From positions 470,249 to 534,248 of the forward strand of contig SEMN01000352.1 of assembly GCA_005408345.1 (NCBI GenBank): a stretch of 64,000 bases of DNA, in the 5' to 3' direction. The notes beneath the pieces were generated by a model. That model was not told the DNA's origin. It searched no databases and saw nothing but the letters and a program-made list of their open reading frames with translations. The stretch's first letter is position 1, and every line of letters begins with the position of its first letter. This stretch comes from Macquaria australasica. Lineage: Eukaryota > Chordata > Actinopteri > Centrarchiformes > Percichthyidae. Both the position numbers and the translations under genes were made by a program. Below, piece by piece: positions 53,601 through 62,054 of the stretch.

Positions 53601-56600
53601 TCTATGTCTGGATGCTATTTAACACTATTAACTATATTAAAGTGAATATTGTTACAGTATTCTTTCCATTTCCATTTCAAAGGTTTATCCACTATTTGTT
53701 AGCTATTTCAACAGTTTATCTATTACTTTTAGCTTTCACCCACTCTCAATCGCAACCCGTGATGGTGTTACAGAGCATTCAATATGTGGATTATATATTT
53801 TTTTGAATCATCAAATCAAATCATGTTTTCTTTTCCTTTTTTTATTACATATGTTGAGCTCTACTACACAATATTTCCACATACCCCCTGCAGAAGTATA
53901 ACCCCTGGGATACAAGTACCACTGGTTGGGAATCACTGAAGTACTCCATGAGAGGAGAGCTTCCACTGTGAATACTATTAGAGCACAGCTGGAACGCTGT
54001 TGGGAGTGGCAGGAATATATATACTATCATTCTCAGCCATACAGAAGATTAGAGCTCCTATTAGAAACAGTATAAAAGGGAAACTGTGTGACAATAGCTG
54101 CAGATTACAGAGGATTTCACACAGCGTAACACATGTTAGGGGGCCCAAACAGGCGTATAATGCCACTATGAGATTCAGCTTGCTTCAATGTGTGTCTGAC
54201 AGTGAGCTTGTTATTGCAAAAAGGAACCTAGCTGTTTTCTCAATAGCTCCCCTTCTGCAATGACAAATATGAGGATGTATGTATTGAGCCAAGTGCCTCT
54301 CAAAACTTAAACACAGCCACAATTACAAACAAAACCCTTGACTTGAGTTATCTTCGTTAATAATTACATTTTTTGTGTGAATTCATGACAGAAAATAATC
54401 CTAATATTTGCAAAAGGCTTGACTCATTAATTAGAATAGTCGATTTAGGAGAGTCAGTGTAGCAGTTAATTAGAAACCAGTGGTGATAACCACCTGTTCA
54501 AACATACAGATGGAAAGTCTGTCTGCTTATCCCATGGCTGCCTGCGAGTGCTGTATCATTACAGATAGTCAAATGCAAATGAGACTGAAATAGATGAAGA
54601 TAGATGGACGTTATATTGCTCATCGCGCTCAGGATTTTGCTGTAGCGCACCACAGGTTACGTGCCTGACACACACACACGCACGTGCATACACGGGCGTA
54701 TATAATGAACACGTAAGTGAACGTAGACTTGGACACGTGTGCACACCCCGCAAACACACAGTCACAGACGTAATTACCTGTCAAATGCAAGATGTGACTT
54801 GCTGGGAATAAATGAACTGATTAATATTCGTGAGAAGGGGGGTGGGGGTGGGGGAGTTGATTAGAAGTTAAGATATTCACTGTCCCTATTGCTTCTTTTA
54901 TTACAACACAATGACAAGATGGGAAATTACACACTGGGTGATGCAAAACACTAAGGACAGAAAAGGATGGGCCGCATACATTAGACCACTCTCTCTGCCT
55001 GTCAAAATACTGTTTGATTTCTTTAAATGTCCACAGAATGAGTGCTTGTTACATTAACTTTCAGAAAGAAGAAAACGCCCAGTCACAGGAGCGTGATGCA
55101 GCTAGGGGTCGCCTGCTACTTAAGGGGAAAATCATACTTTCATCTCGGGTTTTTCTATTTCTCTCTTCTCATCTTCTAAAATCTTTTTGCTTCTTTTCTC
55201 CTTCCAGTCCTCAGTCCCAGTCTCACTCCCTCCCCAGGCTGTGTTGACACCTCCCTGGCCGGTCTCCCTCTGTGCCTAAACTGAGTGGATGTCTGCCGTT
55301 GGTCGATGCTTGCAGGCTGTGCGGCCCCAGAGCTCTCATAAACAGGAGTCTAATGGCGTCCCTGGGATGCTGAGGGGCCTCACATTAAGATAATTAGGCA
55401 GAGAGAGGGTGCAGGAATGAGGCCCTGGAGAGGAGGAGGAGGAGGACTTTCTGAGAATCTGAGCCTGTGACTTTCTGTGTTTTTGCCTTGTTGCTCACTG
55501 TAGCCTGATTTACGCCTATAGTTTATTCTTATGGTTAGAACGATGCAAGAGCTTTTGTGGCGCCGCATAACTGCACTAAGATGTCTGAAAACGGAAAGCA
55601 ATGTGATTTGTTACCTGTGACGGGGTATTCAAACAAACTAAATCACCTTTAATGCGAGATGATATGAGGAGACAGATGTTGACGTCTGACAGCAAGCAGA
55701 CACGGTGAATTGTGCCAAAGAGTGCTAACAAGTATATTATGTGTAGCTAAAGTTACAATATGTGGACTGAAATCTGATTAGTCTAGTATCTCAGTTTAGC
55801 ATATATTTCTCCATTGGCCATTTGACAGGCTATTAGGGTCTCAATAGCTAATTCATTTTTTTACAATGTGTTTGGTGGCAATTTTGAAAGTTATAGTCCA
55901 TTAAGAGCCAGGAGACGATTATCTAAGTTTAGCTTAGCGAGGTGGGGAACAGCTAGTCTGGCTCTACCAGCACCTCCAAAGCTCACTAATTAACATGTTA
56001 TATCTTGTTTATTTAATCCACACAAAAACCAAAATGTAAACATGACAAGTTGTGGTTTTATGGCCGTTATGTGAATTATGTCCAGCCAAGAAATAATCTG
56101 GCACATTACCCCTGTAAAACCACAACTTGTTTTTACGCTTCAGTTTTTGTACGGAATAACTAACAAGATACAACATGTTAATTAGTGAGCTTTAGAGATT
56201 TGTTTTTACCTTTGGACAGAGCCAGGCTAGCTGTTTCCCTCTGCCTCCAGTCTTTATGCTAAGCTAAGCTGCCCGTCTGCTGGTTGTAGCTTCATATTTA
56301 GCGTACAGATACGGAAGGGGTATCAATCTTCTCATCTAACTCTCGGCAAGAAAGTGCATAAGCATATTTCCCAAAATGTCAAACTATTCCTTTACGTGTA
56401 TGTAAAAATGACCAATAAATTTGTTACTAGAGTGCTTATGTGACTTATGTGTGTGTGATTCCTTTGAAAGTAGGCAGTGTGAATGAAAGTAAATCAATAA
56501 AACAATGCAACAAAACAAACATTTTCCTCAAAAGAAAACTAGCTGTAGATATAGCAGAAGCTTTACTGTCGCTCCAACGAGCTACAAGCCTGAAAGACAA

Positions 56601-59600
56601 ACTCAGGGAGGAACCTTAACTTCGCCTGCTTTCTTGCCTGTTTGAACACGAGGACAGAAGCTGAGCTTCAAACGGAGCTGGAGCTGGAGTGACGCCTCAC
56701 AGATAACTACCTCCAGCTCTGTCATTTTCTCCTTCACAGCGTCTCTTTGCTTGTTTCTGTGGCCTGCGCCGCCATGTGTAGGTTCACTAGCTGGAGCTCC
56801 TCTTTCCGCTCTGACACTCTGCAATCAGATGTGACACACTGAAGGCTCAGATGACAGCTGGGAAGACAAGGTCACACAGTCACCTTCTTTTAACGAAGGA
56901 TATGCACAGCTCTATTTGACAGGCCTGCACTGTGCGCAAACACGCACTTACGCACTGCACACACACTGCCTACGCATACACTTTCACTCACACACACACA
57001 CTTGTACACACATACACAGTCACAAGGCGGAGCAGGAGGGTTTTGCAGACAGGGTCTTTTCTCGTGCCTGTGCAATCTCAGAAGCAATTACCTATTAAAA
57101 TTTCATCCTTCCCATCTCAGAATGTTTAGGAAAAGATTATAACTGCTGGGGAGATAATTAAGCCTGCAAATGGTGAATTGAGTTGTGAATACAGAGCGTT
57201 GTGTAAGTGTGCGAGTGCATAGCTGTGTGTGTTTTGTCTTAATAAAACTAATAGTGCTGCCCACCTAAAGCTCTTTAGTTTGATACCCAAAATGACAATT
57301 ACAGGACTAAGAAGTACAATATTTGTCTGGAGGTTCAGTGTACTAATTCACCAGGATAACTATTATTTTCCAATTAAATTTCACGACTAACTTCCTGATT
57401 AGATTATACAGTACGTGTAGTAACAATGAGATTAGCTGCTGCTGCTGCTGCTGTTTGTCAGTTACACTTAAATATCTCTCAACACTTATAGTTTCTAGTG
57501 CCAAAACTGTGTCCCCCTGAATTAAGTGGCAATGGCTCGAAATGTTTTCAGACTTTTTCATGACAGTCCAAACAAGAGCGTAGCTTTAGTGCTGCTTTAA
57601 TTTAGAACGACACATACAAAGCCCCGTCCTTCAGAGCTTCAAAAATGGCTGCTGCCATCAGTCTGGGTGTCGCCACTACGATCATTTGACTCCTCACGTT
57701 GTCCCCTCTCCTTCCACCGTTCTCACTCCACCCCTCTTTCTCCGTTCCTCCCTTCTTTGTCTCTTCAGCTCTTTGATGCCGAAAGTGAAGAGACGCGGGA
57801 TTTTTAGCCTTTTAAGGATTCAAACAAAGTCTCTGGGCTTCGAGATGACATGAAAGTCTGCCAGCCGGGCCCACCTGGGGATTGGTGGGCCGGCTGGTTC
57901 TGGTTCACAAAAGCAACCAAAGTGTCCATTTTTAATATGCAGTAGGTAACGGGGGCCCCTGCTGGATATGCACAGGGGCCCATGACATAACAAACACAAA
58001 CCTCAGGCTTTTGTATTACTAATTGAAGCCATGCATTTCTCACTTGTGTGGTACATGTGATAATGATTACCAATTATCAAGACACAGCAAAGCACGTATT
58101 GGGAATATGCTTTTCTATACCTCTGTTTACAAATGCATTCAATAAAGGGCCTGCAGGGGAACCATTTAAATGATAAAGCAGCGGTGGTCATCAGTGATTC
58201 CTTTACAGACAAATAGTGTTCTGTGACTGACAGTCGCACAAGGCCCAAAGGAATTTTCTCCTCTTATATAAGCAGCCAAAACCTGCCAGACCAGATTCAC
58301 TGATAGGGCAATCTGGCCATAAGCTATAATCGATAAGTGGTTTGCACTAAAAATATATTTTCCAGCACAATCCTGCACTACATCTGAACAAACTCTGGCT
58401 TGTGCTCATATACAGTGGCCCTTTTAACCCAAGCACTTATCTTTAAATTGCAATTGCCTCTCTCTTCACTCTTCTTCTCTCCCTTCCTCGTCAGGCTCTC
58501 TTAATGCCCTTTTCAGTCTATTTATCTTCTGTTAATCGCTTAAAACAAGAATAACATGTCCATATCCAGAAAATCCATATCTTATTCCTCTCCTCTCCAA
58601 CTACCCCTCCCTCACTGGCAGAGGGACCTGTAAACCAATCAGCTGGCTCTCGGGGAGGATCCCGCCAGATCACAGAGGTTAATAACATTCCACATGATCA
58701 CCCACAACCCCCGAGGATTAGACGGTTCAGGGGAGCAGGTTCCACGTTGCAAATAATAAACGCTATTTCACAGCAGTGTCCTCCTGGCCACTCAGGTGAC
58801 AGGCCACCCTGCTATCTCATCTCTCCCACTGTGAGGAAAGAAAAAAGACTGAAGCGGACCCCATCCCCTACTGAAAGTGTTATTTATGTCTTTTCAAGGT
58901 AGCACCTTTTTGAGATTGCGACCCCCCCCCCCCCCCCCAAAACCAAAACATTTTAATGAATACAACCTTTCTTTCCCCCTTTCCACGAGATGTGCTCTCA
59001 TCATGATGTTGATGGTGTCTGTGGGCGTAGTGCTTCATGCTGAGTAGGGTTATGTCACCTTGTGGTTAGACAGGGGAGCTGTTGTAGGATTACATATTTA
59101 TGTCATTCTCCCAAACAGAAGTTGTTATTTTACACCCCCCACCTCTTCCTTACATGTACACTTCCTGTCTGTTTTAGCACTCAGCAACGCCCCAAAATCC
59201 CAGAATTTCATGGTTTAAACTCAACTGTGAACTGTGTGTAAAGTTTCCAAACATAAACTGTAACCTGCAAGGAAAAAAATTGGGGATTTGGAGGACGCTT
59301 TTGGTGCTTTAACAAAATTAGGAAGTGTACATGTGAGAGGCAAGATTGGAATAAAAGAAATAACTTTTTAATCTTGTGTTTAGGGGCAAAACATTTGTCT
59401 TTTTTTTACCAAAGTGAAAGCAAGTCACCAGTATGAATGAAATTCTTGATGCCACTTTATTTGCATTGGAAAATTGCACCCAACTGGCAAATCTTTTCAC
59501 TTTTCCTAAAACCAGGACTTTAAAGCTCAACACCAGATTAAATAACTTGGTGAAATGGATTTATTTCATTCATGTATAGCTTAAAAGTCACACAAGAAAT

Positions 59601-60210
59601 GAGTGAAAGACAGTCCTCTAACGTGAGTGTGAGTACAGTCACTGTGTGTCTCAAACATATCGTTTATGAGGAAATTCCTCTAAGATTTGCTTTTTGCTTT
59701 GACACAAGAAATACGGATTGGTGATGCAACTTTTAGGGGATCTGAATGCTGTGTGCTTATGATGTGTATGTACTGTATGCTCTGGTCTGTACATATCTGA
59801 GCTTGCATTCATCTGTTTGATCTCTGGTGTTAAAACACAAAGAAGCTCGGTACTGTAGCAGCCCACGGGACGCAACAGAAATAGATGGCATTCATATGCT
59901 CTGTATTCTACCACCACCCTTCAACCCCCCCCAATCCCCCTACACACACACAAACACACTACCACCACCACCACCACTTCCTCACCGACTCACACACACT
60001 CCCACTTCCCGTTTTCTCTCTCTCTCATTATATCATGTGGGCATGAACCAAAATAAAACAGCGAATAACGGGTGGATTTGAAAAGCTGCAGAAAAGGCAG
60101 GCAGATATTCTCTTTCTAGCGTGTTATGAAATGGATGGATATCTGACCAGTGCAAGATAAAACAAAACCCAATGCTGTCATTTGAAACAAAATAGGAACA
60201 AGCCTGCAGG

Positions 60211-60244
<34 letters not shown>

Positions 60245-61930
60245 CTCCTTGTGCTTATACTGTATCTTTGATGGGTTTTCTGACTACGCACCATCAGCCA
60301 GACATGCGTTTGGTTTAAAACTGTTGAGTCCAGTTGAGATGAGTGAATTGATCCCAAACTCATGCACCCTTACATCACTCCACATGACTTCATGAGGGCC
60401 TCTGACACCAACTTGGACACGTTCAAGTTGCTTTAAGTAAGCAGCTTGCTTCTTTGCTGACACACGCCCCACCCACACCTCCATATGCTGCTCAAAGTTA
60501 TACACACAGTACACACAACATGAGCTGTCCAAAACTCCCAGAACATAAAAAAAAACAACTCACGGAGGTTTGTGGCCCTGGAAACATAGTGCTGCGAATG
60601 CATCCCTAGGGTCTCCTCCCCCCGATACTGCTCACCTGGACACCCGCCCTGCAGCACACTGGCGACGGCCCTGTCAGACAGACAGAGAGGGGAGAGAGAC
60701 AGAGAGGCGGTGATGGATGAGGGTGCAGACATGAGGAACTGTGCATAACATGTTTAATTGAATTATTCAGTTGGGCTGCACTGCTGTACAGCATCTTTTC
60801 ATGAAACTGTGAGGTGCAGCTAACTGGAAGAAAATGGGATTCCCTGATGAATGGAAAATATTTGGTTTCATGTGTTCTGTCTTTGCTGCAATCATTGCAC
60901 ATACTCCCTTGCCTATTGGATTACACTAGGAAGGTGTATAAAAGCATTTGCACTGATCTCCACTCAGACAGATACACAATGGAGCACAATGGAGCGCAAT
61001 GCCGCCTTACTAGTGAAAGAAACCGCCCCCGCCTAATGAAAGAAGAGTAGATCACGTAATATTATGCTATACCACAGTGGATAGATAGACTGGAGTGGAG
61101 AGAGCATGCAGTATCATAAAGAGTCTCAATACAGAAGATGACATAAGTTGCTCTGGTTGCCCAGAAACAACAGCCTGTGTGTGAAATATAATACGCCTGG
61201 TGCATTTCAAGCGAGTTGTTGTTTAATAATGTTATGTTGCTGTGTGTCAATTTATCCCCATTATATACTTCTGATATGCATAGTGGCAGATGAATATAAA
61301 AACGACACGTTGCGCGCTCCAGATCACTGCGTGCGTAGGCTACTACTGCAAGTCTCTTTGTAAACAAGCGCACTGAGAGAAGCAGGCAGGCAGAGAGGGA
61401 GAGAGGGAGACTTACCTGGACATGTTCTCTCTCTGCGGTCGGTGCGCCTTTTCCAGCCCCAATTTCGTGAAAATCCCCACAAGAGCCATAATGGCCACTA
61501 CTCCACATATGATGTAAACAATTAAGTTCGTCTTGTCTTTGGTGCTGTCGTGCATCTTGTTGATTTTTTTGTAGGGAGTCTGTCCGGTCTTCATCCACAC
61601 CGGAGTGTCATAATTTTTACAGGTGCTCTGGTCCAGCCGCGAGTGCTTGTAGGAGCAGCAGAAGCGGAAGCCACAGGTGCCGCAGCAGTATAGATAATTG
61701 CCCGTTTTGCAGATGAACGGCGGGTCCCACTGGCCCATCACGTCGTAGTAACCCCGACATTTGTCCTCCGTGTGCGGGGTCTCCTCGGACACGCTCTCCT
61801 CCTCCCTGGAGCCGTTGGAGGTGGCGATCATTACGAATCCTCCGAGCAGTCCTGGCTCCCCGTCAGCCTTGCACACAAGAGCCATAAGTTTGAGCAACAA
61901 GAAGCCAAGGAGAAAGTATTTCCCTCTCAT
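21170..61930 (-). CDS. shisa9: shisa9-like AMPA-receptor auxiliary protein (CKAMP44 family), whole gene, four coding exons
   Basis: Coding sequence is join(61930-61416, 60670-60564, 30484-30281, 22047-21170) on the minus strand: 1704 nt, 567 residues plus TGA stop. Shisa9 (CKAMP44) is a type I membrane protein that binds AMPA-type glutamate receptors at synapses and modulates desensitisation and short-term plasticity. Seen here: signal peptide (about 1-22), eight-cysteine Shisa domain (C58-C104), one transmembrane helix (about 136-155), cytoplasmic motifs KAHRPQRE, YASLKAV, PLAYSS and KGWD, and a C-terminal EVTV PDZ ligand. Every junction is GT-AG and phases match (2, 1, 1). From memory, human SHISA9 is about 424 residues, so this tail is much longer, mainly through polyglutamine, Met/Thr/Ser, Gly and Ser/His runs. 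Shisa8 is the nearest alternative, but the transmembrane and KAHRPQRE segments fit shisa9 better. Which teleost copy (a or b) cannot be decided here. Candidate minus-strand poly(A) signals are ATTAAA at 20012-20017 and AATAAA at 19545-19550; neither is proven. Confidence 0.93.
21533..21598 (-). repeat. Ser/His-rich coding repeat in shisa9 exon 4
   Basis: Encodes HSSHSSHSSHTHAHSHSS-like sequence (protein residues about 426-447). The nucleotide repeat on the plus strand is a 9-bp unit, gagctgtga, repeated four times near 21561-21590. It lies just downstream of a seven-glycine run (residues 407-413). Confidence 0.85.
21746..21946 (-). repeat. coding minisatellite, Met-Thr/Ser-Pro repeats in shisa9 exon 4
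   Basis: Roughly 200 bp of imperfect repeats with a 9-bp subunit and an 18-bp higher period, encoding units such as MTSMTP, MTSMMP, MTSLTP and MSSITP (protein residues about 310-376). On the plus strand the unit reads approximately gtcatggaggtcat. The repeat keeps frame because its period is a multiple of three. Confidence 0.9.
23270..23790 (+). repeat. dispersed teleost repeat
   Basis: Contains ggacataatgatttaaataa, acagacgtctctttacca, atgtaagtctatgggaaaa and ggttataaaattacccgg, a set I associate with a frequent teleost intronic repeat. No coding potential; class uncertain. Confidence 0.5.
25255..25440 (+). repeat. widespread perciform repeat, fragment
   Basis: ggttggtccaccgctttggt, aatatctcaacagttattgg, atggattgctatgacatt and the end at ctgtgatccccta belong to a family frequent in perciform fish. 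A longer copy of the downstream part lies at 42625-43145. Confidence 0.6.
25853..26192. mobile_element. PIF/Harbinger-like MITE with TTA target duplication
   Basis: The left end is AGCCCAGTTCAGACCAAAGA; the right end on the minus strand is AGGCCAGTTCAGACCAAAGA. The inverted repeats are near-perfect. TTA flanks both sides (25850-25852 and 26193-26195), fitting the 3-bp TWA duplication of PIF/Harbinger elements. The 340-bp interior has no transposase. It contains an RFX-like site at 25921-25934. Confidence 0.75.
25921..25934. promoter_or_regulatory. X-box-like site inside the MITE
   Basis: GTTTCCATAGCAAC resembles RFX X-boxes (GTNRCC, spacer, RGYAAC) with one departure at the fourth base. Function is unproven. 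Confidence 0.35.
26400..26474. repeat. (CA)n microsatellite, about 37 units
   Basis: A perfect CA run of about 75 bp, one of the two longest dinucleotide repeats in the window together with the TG run at 13779. Confidence 0.98.
26738..27163. repeat. polypurine-rich stretch
   Basis: About 430 bp strongly biased to A and G on the plus strand, made of degenerate gga/gaga/aggg units without a single fixed period. It lies in shisa9 intron 3, so the transcript would be pyrimidine-rich here. Confidence 0.8.
27638..27730 (+). mobile_element. hAT-like element end (low confidence)
   Basis: ctaggggtgggaatatttga followed by cacgattcc, gattcaaaaccgatcc recalls the 5' ends of common fish non-autonomous hAT elements. 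The other end was not located. Confidence 0.35.
30281..30484 (-). CDS. shisa9: shisa9 coding exon 3: polyglutamine run and YASLKAV motif
   Basis: A 204-nt exon completing Q208, encoding residues 209-275 and one base of A276. The acceptor is cccacag just upstream of 30484; the donor is gtgagt at 30280-30275. The segment GQQHPYPALSQLAHVYEQ aligns with the mammalian region GHPHSYPNLGQISNPYEQ, and NKDINKYASLKAV matches the conserved NKYASLKAV. Between them lies a run of 23 glutamines (residues 240-262), where mammals, from memory, have only a short QQPPGKE-like stretch. The expansion thus sits at one defined point between two conserved blocks, which argues for a genuine coding tract. Confidence 0.94.
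30321..30389 (-). repeat. CAG/CAA polyglutamine tract in shisa9 exon 3
   Basis: On the coding strand there are 23 glutamine codons: three CAG, one CAA, one CAG, five CAA, twelve uninterrupted CAG, then one CAA before Asn. The pure twelve-CAG block is the part most likely to slip. The CAA interruptions imply selection for glutamine or an older, stabilised half of the tract. Confidence 0.97.
31500..31640. repeat. tandem-like repeat related to 38925 and 53539 elements
   Basis: Repeated phrases such as ttttagctaactatttcaac, tgtttatctgttactt and ttttaaccatt also occur in the element at 53539-53938 and, reversed, at 39130-39270. Confidence 0.5.
33510..33630 (+). repeat. fold-back repeat family, end fragment
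   Basis: ctatcaatcttctcatctaa, ctctccaccagaaa and catttcccaaaatgttaaac match the right end of the 55780-56400 copy. Confidence 0.6.
34946..35060 (+). mobile_element. hAT-like element 5' end
   Basis: CAGCCATTCTTAACCAGTGG followed by gccggggcccaatggtgggcc fits the common CAGTGGTTCTCAACC-type hAT terminus of fish. The right end was not found, so it is truncated or decayed. Confidence 0.45.
35440..35797 (+). mobile_element. LINE 3' untranslated tail with (CTTAT)n end
   Basis: A T-rich stretch ends in ggctgttgtaacgctgaaaa, tttcccagctgtgggacaat, taaaggctt and then a (CTTAT)n run (35768-35796). This is the typical 3' end of fish LINEs, where a short tandem repeat replaces poly(A). No polymerase frame is intact upstream. 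Confidence 0.6.
37228..37259. repeat. (GT)n microsatellite
   Basis: A perfect GT run of about 32 bp. Confidence 0.95.
38925..39270 (-). mobile_element. hAT-like element fragment, same family as 53539-53938
   Basis: agtcattcccaaacagaggt, ccccaggggatacttctgca and gggggtatgctgaaa match the reverse complement of 53860-53938. It continues into ctaactattttaaccattt-type repeats. Confidence 0.55.
40890..41390. mobile_element. hAT-like non-autonomous element(s)
   Basis: tagagatgcgtcgacccagt near 41079 and, on the minus strand, tagggatgcacaaatcc near 41386 form degenerate inverted ends. Between and before them are ggtatctgccccgatactg-type motifs known from fish hAT repeats. It is possibly two nested or overlapping copies. 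Confidence 0.45.
41640..41679. repeat. (GA)n microsatellite
   Basis: A GA run of about 40 bp with one interruption. Confidence 0.95.
42625..43145 (+). repeat. widespread perciform repeat, longer copy
   Basis: Contains ggtgatcccctgacttttcc, cgccaccacgaggttg, gttagcatgctaacacgtt, gcactgctgtgcataagca and catggctgtagactcttta in the usual order. It overlaps in family with 25255-25440 (shared ggttggtccac and gtgatcccct). I know this as a repeat abundant in perciform genomes; no protein is encoded. Confidence 0.65.
46100..46640 (+). mobile_element. possible Tc1/mariner-like transposon remnant
   Basis: tggagcaccacatatggacc, then cacccattccagcacctttg and ggatgagg, then ctgaaggtcaaaagaggcgc recall decayed Tc1-like transposase sequence near the NP.EHLWDE motif and the 3' end. 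Frames are broken and no terminal repeats were found. Confidence 0.3.
48120..48205 (-). mobile_element. truncated tRNA-derived SINE head
   Basis: The minus strand reads tagccaaatggttagggtgc, an A-box-like start, followed by a ccccctctctgtctgcc tail. The B box is missing, so it is a fragment. Confidence 0.4.
51930..52015 (-). repeat. fold-back repeat family, inverted end fragment
   Basis: ttgacattttgggaaatatt, ttcttgcagagagttagatg and agaagattga are the reverse complement of the right end of the 55780-56400 copy. Confidence 0.65.
53539..53938. mobile_element. hAT-like MITE, 400 bp
   Basis: The left end is CAGGGGTTCCCAACC; the right end on the minus strand is CAGTGATTCCCAACC. Flanking 8-mers (ctgttctc / aagtactc) agree at five positions, consistent with a decayed 8-bp hAT duplication. 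The interior holds a taaac.gtttatc-type repeat shared with 31500 and 39130, and a short tandem tagtctagtcatat. Confidence 0.65.
55780..56400 (+). repeat. fold-back repeat family, longest copy
   Basis: ccaaagctcactaattaaca, tgttatatcttgtt (about 55975) and the inverted counterpart aacaagatacaacatgttaa, ttagtgagctttag (about 56163) can pair as arms of a roughly 230-bp hairpin. Outer parts hold ctatgctaagctaagct-type and catctaactctcggcaagaa sequences. Related fragments occur at 19590, 33510 and 51930. Confidence 0.7.
58922..58938. repeat. poly(C) run of about 17
   Basis: An uninterrupted cytosine homopolymer, a likely spot for length error in sequencing. Confidence 0.9.
60215..60243. repeat. 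(GT)n microsatellite
   Basis: A GT run of about 29 bp, 320 bp beyond the end of shisa9 exon 2 in intron 2. Confidence 0.95.
60564..60670 (-). CDS. shisa9: shisa9 coding exon 2: divergent juxtamembrane segment
   Basis: A 107-nt exon completing R172 and encoding residues 173-207 (begins AVASVLQGG, ends SRATNL), with one base left over for Q208. The acceptor is ctgacag at 60677-60671, behind a pyrimidine-rich tract; the donor is gtgagt at 60563-60558. Incoming phase 2 and outgoing phase 1 fit exons 1 and 3 exactly. Conservation is weak: only the opening (compare RALADV in mammals) and a QHY triplet recall known shisa9. Support is therefore mainly splice sites, phase and position. An internal CCAG/gtgagc could act as an alternative donor but would break the phase with exon 3. 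Confidence 0.8.
60671..61415 (-). other. shisa9 intron 1 (745 bp)
   Basis: A short intron between the membrane-domain exon and exon 2, bounded by gtaagt and cag. I see no repeat element or open coding segment in it. The frame covering 61062-61598 is the readthrough and antisense-frame shadow of exon 1. Confidence 0.8.
61416..61930 (-). CDS. shisa9: shisa9 coding exon 1: signal peptide, Shisa domain, transmembrane helix
   Basis: Encodes residues 1-171 and two bases of R172. The start chosen is the ATG at 61930 (MRGKYFLLG...), with A at -3. The frame stays open further upstream but only from a GTG at 61957, which is not a normal eukaryotic start. A hydrophobic leader (F6-C20) is followed by small and acidic residues, fitting signal cleavage near A22. 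N39-G-S is a potential N-glycosylation site. The Shisa domain has C58, C74, C82, C83, C86, C91, C92 and C104, with the family motifs CRGYYDVMGQWDPPF and CCGTCGFRFCC. The helix starts after KDKTN (131-135) and is followed by KLGLEKAHRPQRE. The exon ends in TCCAG with donor gtaagt at 61415-61410 (phase 2). Confidence 0.97.
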
Positions 61931-62054
61931 CTTGCTTTCTCCTTCGTTCAACTTCACGCAGAAACGAAAAGACTTGGAGAGAGGAAAAAAGGCGCACGGT
62001 CATGATATGCTGAAAAGTCCAGAAACACACATCCAAATAGCAACGCACCGTCAT
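61863..62054 (-). other. upstream overlapping reading frame 2 of shisa9 (63 codons)
   Basis: An ATG at 62054 (weak context) and a second in-frame ATG at 62003 (A at -3) open a frame that runs past the shisa9 start codon and ends at 61863, out of frame with shisa9. If transcribed, it would compete with shisa9 initiation. The peptide resembles nothing known to me. Confidence 0.3.

Larger units (their letters stand above)
30485..60563 (-). other. shisa9 intron 2 (about 30.1 kb)
   Basis: Bounded by gtgagt (60563) and cccacag (30485). No nested coding exon is recognisable. Contents that can be named are listed separately: hAT-like elements (34946, 38925, 40890, 53539), a LINE 3' tail (35440), a widespread perciform repeat (42625), a possible Tc1-like remnant (46100), a truncated SINE (48120) and fold-back family copies (33510, 51930, 55780). 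The rest is unassigned intronic DNA. A few well-ordered, low-repeat stretches (about 47000-47080, 51150-51310, 58600-58810) look like possible conserved non-coding elements, but this is only an impression. Confidence 0.75.

Noticed and set aside
61931..61957. GTG start extending shisa9 by nine residues
   Set aside because: GTG is not a normal eukaryotic start; the ATG at 61930 gives a clean signal peptide and aligns with the family's N-terminus.
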